This document shows, piece after piece, positions 42,321 to 51,161 of a stretch of 64,000 bases of DNA. The number at the start of each line of letters is the position of its first letter. Position 1 is the stretch's first letter. Under the pieces are notes generated by a model that saw only the letters and a program-made list of their open reading frames with translations, searched no databases and was not told the origin of the DNA. This DNA comes from Cryomorphaceae bacterium (lineage in GTDB: Bacteria; Bacteroidota; Bacteroidia; Flavobacteriales_D; Cryomorphaceae), in NCBI GenBank assembly GCA_003565555.1, contig PXBH01000159.1:1-64000 (forward strand), read 5' to 3'. The position numbers and the translations under genes were made by a program.

Positions 42321-44642
42321 CTATTCCAAAACCATCTTGGCGGTGACGGTGCGCTCACTGTCCGAAAATTGCACGAAGTACACGCCCGCTTTCAGGGTGT
42401 TCAGTGAGAGGGTGCCCGTCTCCGCTCCGCCGGCACTGCGTTCAGAGTGAACGAGTTTTCCGGAAAGGTTATACACCCTGATGTGGCGCATTTCTCCCGT
42501 GGCCGGCCACCCGGAAAGGGTATAGTTCATTTCACCTCCCGCAGTCAATGCCGGGTTGGGAAAAAGCTTTACCGACAGCGCTTCCGAGGAGCGTTCCCTT
42601 GTCGAAAGCCCGCCTGTCCCGACGCGGACATTGTCGATACGCACATCCACATCAGGCGGAAAATTGAACCTGATGCGGTTGTTAAAGCGCTGCGTAGGTG
42701 CTTCGTATTCAAAGGTGGCGGAGTAGGTTTGCCAAACGTCGTCCAGGGGGATGATTTGGGTAAAAAGATTTTCAAAATCGGGATCACCGTTTCTTTGCAC
42801 CACCAGCTGCACCCCCGAATCATCCGTTTCCGCTTTGGCGTCGAAAAGGACGGTGTAGGTGGTTCCGTTTTCCAAGACCACGTTTGCGTTGATCAGCGAT
42901 ACAAAATCGCCGGCCGATACCAAGGCGTACTTCTCCCCTTCCGTTTGCTGGCCGTCCTGCTGAATCGAAGCAGCACCGGAACCTTCCTGCGACAGCACAA
43001 TCCAACCGTTAAAGTCCTGCTCAAAACCGCCGTACTTGATAATGTTGTTTCCTTCCGGGCCCTGAGCGTCAGTTGCGGGCCCCGTGAGGGCGATTAACTC
43101 TTGACGGAGCGCAGCTTTTTCTTCGGCGTAATCGGCATCACCCGCCAGATTGAACCACTCATGGGGATCTGCAGAATGGTCAAAAAGTTCCTCTTCACCG
43201 CTCGAATAGAGGGTATAGCGCATCGTTTCTGACCGCACCGAATGGTGCTGATGGCCGGCATTTACAGCTTCAAAGAGCGGTACTGTTTCATCGGAGGCTG
43301 TGCCGCAAAGGGCTACGGACGGACCCTCCCAGCTTGCCGCATCGGGATTTTCCAGAAGCGGACGCACGGAGAAACCGTCCGTGGTATGCGGCGGATTCGG
43401 AATCCCGGCCAGGTCTGTCAATGTCGGATAGAAGTCGATCTGAGACACGGGAATATCCACGGATGCATTTTCAGCCGCTGCGGGACCGGAAATCACAAAG
43501 GGCACCCGTGTCACCTCTTCGTAGAGGGTGGTTTTCTTGATGTAAGTTTTGTCGCCGAGGTGGTATCCGTGGTCAGAGGTGTAGATGATATATGTATTCT
43601 CAGCCATCCCCGCAGCGTCGAGGGCGTCGAGTACATCGCCCACCATATCGTCCAAAAAGCTGACTCCGGCGTAATATCCCTGCATGTGGCGCTTGAGCCA
43701 CCACTGCTGGTCAGAGCTGTCGGCAGAGGCCGCAAGAAGATCGCGGTATCCGCGGTAATTGCCGTCGCTGTTCCAGCGGTTGTTGACCGACGCCACAGGC
43801 GCGTCGTCCAAATCGTTGTCGAGGATTGGCGGCAGCACGATTTCATCGATCGGGTGCAAGTCAAAATACTTCTTCGGCAGGTAAAAAGGCAGGTGAGGCT
43901 TCGAAAAGCCCAGCGAGAGGAACATGGGCTGGCTTCCGTCGTGCTGCGTAATTTTTTGTACGGCATAGTCCCGCATGATTTCATCTCTGAGGGGGTCTCG
44001 GTTCTCGTCACTTTCGTAAAAATAAGGTGAGCCGTCGCTCAATACCCAGCCCGTGAAGTTTCCGATCTGCGGAATGTCTGAAAGGGGCGCAATCCCGTCG
44101 ACGGGTGCTGTAAATGAGGCGGGCATTGACGGGTGGATGGCCAATGCGGGCGCTCCCCCCTGCATGGATTCTCCGTCCCAGGCCCACGGGCCGTCGGAGG
44201 GCGGCTGGAAGTATTCCGTAAAAGAGCCCTGGTACGGACCCACTGCCCCGTGAAAGAGCTTACCCGTACCGTAGACCGCGTATCCCTGGTTTTTGAAATG
44301 TGAGAAAATGTCGGTGACCGAATTGAGCACCTCATTTTGGTACCAATGATTGGTTCCCATTGCATACCCGTAAAAACCGCTGTTGTGCGGATAGATCCCC
44401 GTGAGCATGGAGGCGCGCGAAGGGGCGCAAATGGTACCGTTGGCATGGGCATTTCGGAAGTTCACTCCCGCTTCGGTAATGCGCCCCAGATTGGGCGTTT
44501 CAACTTCCTGCCCTCCGAGGGCGTCACCGCTGTAGTTCAGGTCGTCCACATAGATCAGCACGAAGTTGGGCTGGTCTTGTGCATTTGCGGTATTCAGCAA
44601 ACCCGCCAGGCCGAAAAGAAGCCAAAATTTTGTATTTCTCAT
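42321..44642 (-). CDS. T9SS-exported sulfatase (iduronate-2-sulfatase-like) with carbohydrate-binding module
   Basis: A 773-residue exported sulfatase that removes sulfate esters, probably from sulfated polysaccharides. A signal peptide (ending TANAQ) is followed by a type I sulfatase domain (about 25-495). Metal ligands Asp33-Asp34 lie in YVDDLNYSGD. Cys72 in CAPSRASMLTG is the CxPxR site converted to formylglycine. KPHLPF and YTSDHGYHLGDKTYIKKTTLYEE are further conserved blocks, and the layout resembles iduronate-2-sulfatase or choline-sulfatase-like enzymes. Residues about 525-665 resemble a CBM_4_9-like beta-sandwich (GFEQDFNGWIVLSQEGSG, RIRFNFPPDVDVRIDNVRV). The last 80 residues are a type A sorting domain (LFPNPALTAGGEMNYTLS). 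Convergent with the FGE gene. Confidence 0.92.
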   Translation of the reverse strand: MRNTKFWLLFGLAGLLNTANAQDQPNFVLIYVDDLNYSGDALGGQEVETPNLGRITEAGVNFRNAHANGTICAPSRASMLTGIYPHNSGFYGYAMGTNHWYQNEVLNSVTDIFSHFKNQGYAVYGTGKLFHGAVGPYQGSFTEYFQPPSDGPWAWDGESMQGGAPALAIHPSMPASFTAPVDGIAPLSDIPQIGNFTGWVLSDGSPYFYESDENRDPLRDEIMRDYAVQKITQHDGSQPMFLSLGFSKPHLPFYLPKKYFDLHPIDEIVLPPILDNDLDDAPVASVNNRWNSDGNYRGYRDLLAASADSSDQQWWLKRHMQGYYAGVSFLDDMVGDVLDALDAAGMAENTYIIYTSDHGYHLGDKTYIKKTTLYEEVTRVPFVISGPAAAENASVDIPVSQIDFYPTLTDLAGIPNPPHTTDGFSVRPLLENPDAASWEGPSVALCGTASDETVPLFEAVNAGHQHHSVRSETMRYTLYSSGEEELFDHSADPHEWFNLAGDADYAEEKAALRQELIALTGPATDAQGPEGNNIIKYGGFEQDFNGWIVLSQEGSGAASIQQDGQQTEGEKYALVSAGDFVSLINANVVLENGTTYTVLFDAKAETDDSGVQLVVQRNGDPDFENLFTQIIPLDDVWQTYSATFEYEAPTQRFNNRIRFNFPPDVDVRIDNVRVGTGGLSTRERSSEALSVKLFPNPALTAGGEMNYTLSGWPATGEMRHIRVYNLSGKLVHSERSAGGAETGTLSLNTLKAGVYFVQFSDSERTVTAKMVLE

Positions 44643-44819
44643 CTCTGATTTTCTGAAAATAGTTTCCGGGCGTGCTGTTCAGGATAGCTGCCGCCTCCTG
44701 CAATTACGTCCCGCAATTCATTTACGAACGCGACCGCACACCGTTTCAAAGCTCACGCAATTAACGAAAACTTCTCTTACGGAGCAAACAGGCCCCGAAC
44801 CTCGCCGCGGCTTTTTTCG

Positions 44820-44827
44820 TACTTTTG
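44820..44827 (+). promoter_or_regulatory. -7 promoter element (TACTTTTG) for the exonuclease gene
   Basis: Perfect TAnnTTTG that predicts a transcription start near 44833, only about 3 nt before the TTG start at 44836. Confidence 0.45.
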
Positions 44828-44835
44828 CATACGCT

Positions 44836-46146
44836 TTGAGATACGCTATAACAGACATTGAGACGACCGGCGGCAACGCCAAGACCGGAAAGATCACCGA
44901 AATTGCCGTTTATCTGCACAACGGCAGCAAGATCATCGACACTTACGAAACCCTTGTAAACCCGGGGATGAAGATTCCTCCCTTTGTCACCAAGCTCACG
45001 GGAATTTCGAATGAAATGGTGGCAGACGCGCCCGATTTCGAAACGGTTGCCGCCGAAATTGATGCATTCACGGCAGGGGCTGTATTTGTGGCGCACAACG
45101 TACATTTTGATTACGGTTTTATCCGGGAAGAATTCAGGCGGACCGGTCGCGATTTTAAGCGCCGAAAACTCTGCACCGTACAGCTCAGCCGCAGCGCTTT
45201 TCCGGGCTTGGCATCCTACAGTTTGGATAAGGTGACCCGCGAACTCGGCATTGTGCTGAACGGGCACCACCGTGCCTCCGCAGATGCACATGCAACCGCC
45301 CTTCTTTTTGAAAAAATTCTGGCCGCAGAAAGCGAAGAAGGCCTCTTCGATGCCCATGCCGGAATGCCCGACTTAGCGGGTATCGGTTCCACCTACATCG
45401 ATCCGGACTTCATACGAAGCATTCCCGACGATCCGGGCATTGTCCGTTTCTACGATGCGGCTGATACCTTGATTTTTTCAAAGCGTTCGGCCAATATTCT
45501 CACCACCGTGTGCGAAAAACTCAAGCAGAACCAAAGCAAAAATTCCGAGGAATTCAGGGCTGCCGTGCACCGGATCGATTATACGCTCACAGGAAGTCAG
45601 CTCCTCGCTCAGCTTCTGGAGGCGGAGGACGTCATGGACCTCAACCCCCATTTTAACCACGGGAAGTTTTCACTCAAAGCCCATTACGCCGCGGTGATTC
45701 AGCACCACGAAAATATTCCGCACGCCGTGCTTACGCGTCGGCGAAGCAGTGAAGATGTCGTACTGGCCTTTTCGAATTTTTTTGAAGGCCTTGACCACCT
45801 GGAAAAGCTCGCAAAAGCTTACCGCACACCCTTACGCGAAATCAAAACGGGAAGGCGCCCTCTGACCGCGCTACCCCTCGAACACGAAGGCCTGCTCACA
45901 GAAGGTATCAGTGCTTTTCGGGGTAAAAACATCCTGACCGACGAGGGCCGAAATGCCGCAGAACGCACATTGATTTACATCGAGAACGGAGCGGTACTCG
46001 GGTACGGGTATGCGGATGCAAGCAGGGCACTGAGCAAAGACCCGAACGATGATATTGCAGTGAGGTTTAAACCTTTTGCCGAACTCGAATTGGCCGCACG
46101 AAAATTTGTGGAAAAAGGCCGCTACGAAGAGCTGATTCGGCTCTGA
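44836..46146 (+). CDS. DnaQ-like 3'-5' exonuclease fused to a degenerate GIY-YIG/UvrC-like domain
   Basis: A 436-residue cytosolic protein. Residues 1-162 are a DEDDh exonuclease: Asp7 and Glu9 (TDIETTGG), Asp92 (NVHFDYGF), and His145 and Asp150 (HHRASADAHA), all intact, resembling the proofreading subunit epsilon. Residues about 198-290 align with the UvrC/Cho nuclease N-terminus, PGIVRFYDAADTLIFSKRSANILTTV, followed by SQLLAQLLEAEDVMDLNPHFN. But the GIY Tyr and the YIG Tyr-Gly are replaced, so this half is probably catalytically dead and serves in DNA binding. The C-terminal 145 residues have no domain I can name. TTG at 44836 gives MRYAITDIETTGG, the family-type start; the longer frame would run into the sulfatase promoter. 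Confidence 0.85.
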   Translation: MRYAITDIETTGGNAKTGKITEIAVYLHNGSKIIDTYETLVNPGMKIPPFVTKLTGISNEMVADAPDFETVAAEIDAFTAGAVFVAHNVHFDYGFIREEFRRTGRDFKRRKLCTVQLSRSAFPGLASYSLDKVTRELGIVLNGHHRASADAHATALLFEKILAAESEEGLFDAHAGMPDLAGIGSTYIDPDFIRSIPDDPGIVRFYDAADTLIFSKRSANILTTVCEKLKQNQSKNSEEFRAAVHRIDYTLTGSQLLAQLLEAEDVMDLNPHFNHGKFSLKAHYAAVIQHHENIPHAVLTRRRSSEDVVLAFSNFFEGLDHLEKLAKAYRTPLREIKTGRRPLTALPLEHEGLLTEGISAFRGKNILTDEGRNAAERTLIYIENGAVLGYGYADASRALSKDPNDDIAVRFKPFAELELAARKFVEKGRYEELIRL

Positions 46147-46178
46147 ACCTGAGCTTCTTTTCAACCTGTACGCGCACT

Positions 46179-46796
46179 TCAGCGGAGAAGGATTGCTTCG
46201 TGAATACGCCGAATCTGCGGAATCAAAGCCGTCGCACCGTCGTTTCGGATGATGAAATCCGCTTTTTCCATTTTTTTCTCGTCGGGCAGCTGGGCTTTCA
46301 TGCGTTTTTGTACATCAGCACGGTGGTCTCCGCGGGCTGCGGCGCGATCGGCACGCAAAGTTTCGGGAGCGGTTACCAACACCAGAGCACCGTATTTATC
46401 TGCCGCTCCTATCTCGATGATAATTGCCGCTTCCTTGACCACGTAAGGTTGCGCTGCATTTTGTCGCACCCATTCCTCAAAGGCCCGGTTCACCGCGGGA
46501 TGAATGATACCGTTAAGGGCTTTCCGCTTTTCCGGATCGTCAAAAACCTGCTCGGCAATGTACGCCCTGTCGGGACCGGCTTCGGTGTAAGCTTCTTTTC
46601 CCAAGAGCGCTTGCACCCTGCGCACGGTTTCGGGGTCTGAAGCCAAAATGGCTTTGGCTTCAGCATCGGCGTAAAATACGGGAATGCCGAGCATTTCCCA
46701 ATATTTGGCCACAGTAGATTTTCCGGAACCGATTCCGCCCGTGAGGCCGACCCGCAGGGGTCCGCTGTTATTTTTTTCCCGCGACGGATTGCTCAT
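46179..46796 (-). CDS. coaE: Dephospho-CoA kinase
   Basis: A 205-residue cytosolic enzyme that phosphorylates dephospho-CoA, the last step of coenzyme A synthesis. The P-loop is [16 protein letters not shown] (about 17-32). The family blocks [27 protein letters not shown] and [33 protein letters not shown] follow. The start ATG 46796 lies inside the 3' end of yajC (29-bp overlap); the open frame continues to 46856 without homology. It is the last gene of the nusB-DUF1573-yajC-coaE operon and convergent with the exonuclease gene. Confidence 0.94.
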   Translation of the reverse strand: MSNPSREKNNSGPLRVGLTGGIGSGKSTVAKYWEMLGIPVFYADAEAKAILASDPETVRRVQALLGKEAYTEAGPDRAYIAEQVFDDPEKRKALNGIIHPAVNRAFEEWVRQNAAQPYVVKEAAIIIEIGAADKYGALVLVTAPETLRADRAAARGDHRADVQKRMKAQLPDEKKMEKADFIIRNDGATALIPQIRRIHEAILLR

Positions 46797-47097
46797 CGGC
46801 GGCGGCATCGGGTGAGATCGCTGATTTCTCGATACGGAGCTTGGCACCGCCGGCATCTACGAGAACGATGTTTTCCTGCACGTCAAGAATCTTTCCGTGT
46901 ATACCGCCGATGGTTACTACCTTCATTCCTTTCTCCAGAGACTCTCGGAATTTTTTGGCCTCCTTCTGTTTTTTCGCCTGGGGGCGAATCATGAAGAAGT
47001 AAAAAACAGCGATGATTCCGATCCAAAAGATCGCGGTAAAAACGGGATTGCCTCCTTCTTGGAGCATTACACTGAGTTGCGTCATATTCTTAGTCAA
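46768..47097 (-). CDS. yajC: Preprotein translocase accessory subunit YajC
   Basis: A 109-residue inner-membrane protein of the SecDF-YajC complex, which assists Sec-dependent export and membrane insertion. There is one transmembrane helix ([20 protein letters not shown], about 21-40). The family signature [35 protein letters not shown] (about 36-70) follows, with a short charged C-terminus. ATG at 47097. In many Bacteroidota a YbbR/CdaR-like gene separates yajC from coaE. Here yajC overlaps coaE directly and no such gene is present. Confidence 0.94.
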   Translation of the reverse strand: MTKNMTQLSVMLQEGGNPVFTAIFWIGIIAVFYFFMIRPQAKKQKEAKKFRESLEKGMKVVTIGGIHGKILDVQENIVLVDAGGAKLRIEKSAISPDAAADEQSVAGKK

Positions 47098-47126
47098 ATG
47101 ATGTTCAAAAGGTTGTCAAATATAGT

Positions 47127-47600
47127 CTAAGGTCTTTCGGGAGCGATGACATTCGCCCGCAGTGCGAGCTCAACGCGGTTGGGCACGGCATTTACCGTCA
47201 GGGAAATCACAGATACCTGCTCACCCCATTTGCTTTGGCTGTCGTACTCTACCTCCACGGCACCGCCTTCACCGGGCATGATTTTTCCTTTGGGATATTT
47301 TTTGGCGACGGTGCATCCGCAGGAGGCGGATGCACTGCTTATTATCAGCGGCGCTTCCCCCGTATTTGTGAAATTGTAGGTGAATGATCGCACATCTCCC
47401 TGCAAGATTTTCCCGAGATGCACATCGGTGGTGTCGAAAGTGACCACGGGCATTTTCTTTTTCTTCTCACCCTCGGCGCTGTAGGGAAGGTCTACCATAT
47501 CGGTACCTACAGACCGGTCTTCTTCGCCCCCTGCGCATCCGCCCGCAAGCAGGGCAGCCGCAACCATAAGCGTGCAGGCATATTTAAGAGATAAGCCCAC
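47127..47600 (-). CDS. DUF1573 family envelope lipoprotein
   Basis: A 157-residue protein. The start GTG 47600 gives the lipoprotein signal MGLSLKYACTLMVAAALLAGGC (lipid Cys near 22); the ATG at 47567 would leave too short a signal. A disordered acidic stretch follows. The DUF1573 domain (about 55-157) is an Ig/ASH-like beta-sandwich with the hallmark FTNTGEAPLIISSASASCGCTVAKKYP and its conserved Cys-Gly-Cys. The function in cells is not established; its fixed place between nusB and yajC in Bacteroidota suggests an envelope role. It overlaps the nusB 3' end by 17 bp and is 29 bp upstream of yajC. Confidence 0.85.
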   Translation of the reverse strand: MGLSLKYACTLMVAAALLAGGCAGGEEDRSVGTDMVDLPYSAEGEKKKKMPVVTFDTTDVHLGKILQGDVRSFTYNFTNTGEAPLIISSASASCGCTVAKKYPKGKIMPGEGGAVEVEYDSQSKWGEQVSVISLTVNAVPNRVELALRANVIAPERP

Positions 47601-48531
47601 GTCCCAATTTTTTGATGGTTCCTGTTTCCTGCATTTCAGCGAATACTTTATCAAGTACCCCGTTGATGAAATTGCTGCTTTTCGGGGTGCTGTAGTATTT
47701 TGCGATTTCGATGTACTCATTGAGGGTCACCTTGACGGGAATTTGGGGAAACTCCCGGGCCTCGGTCAGTGCCATCTTCATCAGAATAACGTCCATCACC
47801 GCGATGCGGTCCAGTTCCCAATTTTCCGCATGCTTTTTGATGAGGGCTTCATGCTCCTCGCCGTAGGTGATTGTTTTTCTGAAAAGGCTTTTGACAAAGG
47901 GCATTTCATCTTCAGGATCTTTCCACAGTGGGAGGAGCTCGTGGTGTTCGTCGCTGTTCTCGGTGAAGCTCTTCAGGGTCTTGAGCGTCATGGATGCCAC
48001 GAGATCGAGATCATCCGTCCAATAAATGCTGCCTTCTTCAAAGAATTCGTGCAGGTCCGGAAAATTGATCAAGTGCCTTTTAAAAAGCCGTACAACCACT
48101 TCTTTGTCCGCCTCATAATTGTTCTCATCAGCGCTCATATACGCGCGGTACTCTTCGGTCTCTGTAAGCTTTTTGAAAAAGCCGCGAAGCAATTCACCTT
48201 TTCCCATCCAGCTCACCTTGTGTTTTTCAGACAAGGCGGCGAGGGCTTTGTTTTCAGCAAGCTGCGCGATCAATTTATTCTCCGCAAACCGCATATTGGG
48301 ATTGAGGTCCTCCTCGGTGGGCAGGCGTTTTTTCTTGTTGTCTTCGATTTTCCGTTCGGCAACCTCTCTGATTTCCGTCATGATCAGCATGAGATAAATG
48401 TACATTTCGTACATCTTGCGGATATTGTGCATCAGTTCTTTCTCGGCATTGGCCAAAGTTTGCCCCGAGGACTGTCCGAATGCATAAAGTATTTGCAATA
48501 TCTTGATGCGCAGATGGCGGCGGTTCAGCAT
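47584..48531 (-). CDS. nusB: Transcription antitermination factor NusB (long Bacteroidota form)
   Basis: A 315-residue cytosolic protein that, with NusE (S10), binds boxA RNA and supports rRNA antitermination. The C-terminal half (about 190-310) is the recognised NusB domain (ELDRIAVMDVILMKMALTEAREFPQIPVKVTLNEYIEIAKYYSTPKSSNFINGVLDKV). The N-terminal half begins MLNRRHLRIKILQILYAF, the NusB start motif, and holds a long helical insertion typical of the phylum. The open frame extends to 48759 but ATG 48531 gives the family start. It is the first gene of its operon and divergent from the ABC transporter. Confidence 0.93.
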   Translation of the reverse strand: MLNRRHLRIKILQILYAFGQSSGQTLANAEKELMHNIRKMYEMYIYLMLIMTEIREVAERKIEDNKKKRLPTEEDLNPNMRFAENKLIAQLAENKALAALSEKHKVSWMGKGELLRGFFKKLTETEEYRAYMSADENNYEADKEVVVRLFKRHLINFPDLHEFFEEGSIYWTDDLDLVASMTLKTLKSFTENSDEHHELLPLWKDPEDEMPFVKSLFRKTITYGEEHEALIKKHAENWELDRIAVMDVILMKMALTEAREFPQIPVKVTLNEYIEIAKYYSTPKSSNFINGVLDKVFAEMQETGTIKKLGRGLIS

Positions 48532-48735
48532 GGTATTATTTCTGTTGCGGCGACAGAGGGCCTGAAAATAGCACAATCGTTTCAATGTCTCGCAAACGCT
48601 CCGACCCGAAAGAAAGGCTCCCGAAGCAACCTGTGCTGACCCCGTCAGACACGGGGAGGTGCAGCACTCTTTCTTCTGCAGTGTAGCGGGAAAACATTGG
48701 CGCGAAGATGGTGTTTTTATCGCAATAAATAAGCG

Positions 48736-48743
48736 TAAGTTTG
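48736..48743 (+). promoter_or_regulatory. -7 promoter element (TAAGTTTG) for the ABC transporter
   Basis: Perfect TAnnTTTG, with a leader of about 70 nt to the ATG at 48820, which is longer than at the other promoters here. Confidence 0.45.
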
Positions 48744-48819
48744 CACGTCTTTTCGCCAAAATCCTTTAAAGGAGGCTGCGCCGTGCGCGGGCCAAAGGCA
48801 AAAAGCGGGCAGTTCTAAG

Positions 48820-50700
48820 ATGAAATCACTCGGGCAACTCAATAAATATTTGGTTCATTACAAATGGCACCTCATCCTCGGAACCGTATTTATTGTCATA
48901 TCGAATGTATTTGCGATTTATGCACCGCGACTGATTCGCGAAGCTTTTAACCTGATTCAGGAAGGCATTGAGGCTTACGGAAGCGGAGATGCAGACGGTT
49001 TTGCGTTCAACCTCCCGCCGTCACTGGCCCTGATTTTTGAAATGCTCGGGACAGATACGGAGCGCTTCGAAAACTTGGGTTCGGGCGAGGCCCTCGCAAA
49101 GGCCCTTTCCTCATTGTCGCTGCTTCTCGGAGGGCTATACCTTCTCGTTTCGCTGCTCAAGGGGCTGTTTTTATTTTTCACACGGCAGGCCATCATCATC
49201 ATGTCGCGCCTGGTCGAGTTCGACCTGAAGAACGATATTTTCGATCACTACCAAAAATTGAGTCCGGCCTTCTACCGCAGGCAAAAAACGGGCGATCTGA
49301 TGAACAGAATCAGCGAGGACGTAAGCAAGGTGCGTATGTATCTGGGGCCCGCGATCATGTACACCATCAATCTGGCCGTGCTTTCCGTCTTGGCGATCAC
49401 TGCCATGGTGCGGGTCAATGCCGAGCTTACCCTGTACGTCTTACTCCCCCTCCCCGTCTTGTCTGTATCTATATACTACGTGAGCAAGATGATCAACCGG
49501 CGAAGTGAGCGCGTGCAGCGGCAACAGTCGCATCTCAGCGCCCTCGTCCAGGAATCCGTAGCCGGAATTCGCGTGCTCAAGGCTTTCAACAGAGAAGACG
49601 CCATGCGCGACAACTTCCACAAAGCGTGCAACGATTACAAGGTGAAATGCCTCGATAAAGTGAAGGTAGATGCACTCTTCATGCCGTCGATTATTTTGCT
49701 GATCGGACTGAGTACGATTCTGACCATATATGTAGGCGGACTAAAGGCCATAGCGGGAGAGATCAGCATCGGGAACATCGCCGAATTTGTGATCTACGTC
49801 AACATGCTCACCTGGCCCTTCGCCTCCGTAGGTTGGGTCACCTCTCTGGTACAGCAGGCGGCAGCATCCCAAGAACGGATCAACGAATTTCTGCATACAG
49901 CCCCCGAAATCGTCTCTCCCCATGACGAACCGGAGACCATAGCGGGGCAAATCGAATTCGACCGGGTATACTTCACCTACCCCGACAGCGGCATCGAAGC
50001 CTTACGCGGGATTTCCTTTTCGGTAAATAAGGGACAAACCTTGGCCATCATCGGTCGCACAGGTTCAGGAAAGAGTACCACCGCCGAATTGCTGTGCAGA
50101 AGCTTCGACGTCACTGCGGGGGAAATACGTATCGACGGAAAGCCCATCACATCGATCAACCTCAACGCCCTGCGCAGCCAAATCGGCTATGTGCCTCAAG
50201 ATGTATTCCTTTTCAGCGAAACCATCGGAAACAATATTGCTTTCGGGCTCGACGACAAAGACCGCAGCGATGAAATCATCCGCAGCGCAGCACGAGACGC
50301 CTATGTGGAACACAACATTATCGATTTCCCGAAAGGGTTTGAAACCATGCTCGGCGAGCGGGGCATCAACCTCAGCGGCGGGCAGAAGCAGCGGATCAGC
50401 ATCGCCCGCGCCATTGCCCGATCACCGCAGATACTCATTTTCGACGACTGCCTTTCAGCGGTGGACACCCAAACGGAGGAAATCATCCTCGGCAACCTGA
50501 AGCGTATTATGCAAGAGCGTACCACATTGCTCATCAGCCACAGGGTGTCTACGGTAAAGTCAGCTGACCTGATTTTAGTGATGGAAGACGGGATAATTAC
50601 CGAGCGCGGAAACCACGACGCGCTCATCGCTGCCCGCGGCACTTATGCGGAACTGCATGAAATGCAGCTGCTCGAAGACAAAAAAAGTGCCGTAAGGTAG
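48820..50700 (+). CDS. ABC transporter, fused membrane and ATPase domains (MdlA/MsbA-like exporter)
   Basis: A 626-residue half-transporter that should act as a dimer in the inner membrane to export a lipid, peptide or drug. Six helices make up the membrane domain (about 15-350, with a soluble insert at about 55-90). The nucleotide domain has Walker A GRTGSGKST (about 411-419), the Q-loop in IGYVPQDVFLFSE, the signature LSGGQKQR and the switch His in LISHRVS. Walker B reads ILIFDDCLSAVD, so the usual catalytic Glu is Asp. This is normal for MdlA-type half-transporters but slows hydrolysis in many of them. The substrate is unknown. Divergent from nusB. Confidence 0.9.
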   Translation: MKSLGQLNKYLVHYKWHLILGTVFIVISNVFAIYAPRLIREAFNLIQEGIEAYGSGDADGFAFNLPPSLALIFEMLGTDTERFENLGSGEALAKALSSLSLLLGGLYLLVSLLKGLFLFFTRQAIIIMSRLVEFDLKNDIFDHYQKLSPAFYRRQKTGDLMNRISEDVSKVRMYLGPAIMYTINLAVLSVLAITAMVRVNAELTLYVLLPLPVLSVSIYYVSKMINRRSERVQRQQSHLSALVQESVAGIRVLKAFNREDAMRDNFHKACNDYKVKCLDKVKVDALFMPSIILLIGLSTILTIYVGGLKAIAGEISIGNIAEFVIYVNMLTWPFASVGWVTSLVQQAAASQERINEFLHTAPEIVSPHDEPETIAGQIEFDRVYFTYPDSGIEALRGISFSVNKGQTLAIIGRTGSGKSTTAELLCRSFDVTAGEIRIDGKPITSINLNALRSQIGYVPQDVFLFSETIGNNIAFGLDDKDRSDEIIRSAARDAYVEHNIIDFPKGFETMLGERGINLSGGQKQRISIARAIARSPQILIFDDCLSAVDTQTEEIILGNLKRIMQERTTLLISHRVSTVKSADLILVMEDGIITERGNHDALIAARGTYAELHEMQLLEDKKSAVR

Positions 50701-50717
50701 GGTCTGCACTTTAATTG

Positions 50718-50725
50718 TATATTTG
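50718..50725 (+). promoter_or_regulatory. -7 promoter element (TATATTTG) for the PUR protein gene
   Basis: Perfect TAnnTTTG, with a leader of about 35 nt to the ATG at 50767. Confidence 0.55.
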
Positions 50726-50766
50726 CGCTACCTACTAGTTACTCACCTATTAACACCAACGGCATT

Positions 50767-51150
50767 ATGACCGATCACCACGGAGACTCCGTAAGAGACG
50801 ACATTTTCTCTAAAGCGGTAAGAGCGGGGAAGCGAACGTATTTTTTCGATGTGAAGTCCACCCGCGGCAATGATCTGTACCTCACCATCACCGAGAGCAA
50901 AAAGCGCTTTCACGACGACGGAAACCACAGCTTCGAAAAGCACAAAATTTTCCTTTACAAGGAAGATTTTGAGAAATTTTCGGACGGGCTGCTGGAGGCC
51001 ATTGACAAGATCAAAGATATCCGCTCCGGCGACAATGCGTTCATAGATCCGGCCGAGGAGGAAGAAGAAGCCCCGAAACACGTAGACGGCAACCGTTTTT
51101 CCAAGACGGAAGTATACACCGACATCGACTTTGAGGACCTCGAAGATTAA
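50767..51150 (+). CDS. PUR-family (DUF3276) single-stranded nucleic-acid-binding protein
   Basis: A 127-residue protein of the DUF3276 family, the bacterial PUR-alpha type (known from Borrelia and Bacteroidota) that binds single-stranded DNA or RNA. The PUR repeat is visible: SKAVRAGKRTYFFDVKSTRGNDLYLTITESKKRF (about 15-48), then HKIFLYKEDFEKFSDGLLEAIDKI. The acidic C-terminal tail (EEEEEAPK...DIDFEDLED) is typical of small nucleic-acid-binding proteins. A perfect promoter precedes it. It is convergent with the FMN-reductase gene with 11 bp between stops. Confidence 0.88.
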   Translation: MTDHHGDSVRDDIFSKAVRAGKRTYFFDVKSTRGNDLYLTITESKKRFHDDGNHSFEKHKIFLYKEDFEKFSDGLLEAIDKIKDIRSGDNAFIDPAEEEEEAPKHVDGNRFSKTEVYTDIDFEDLED

Positions 51151-51161
51151 GCCCGCTAAGC

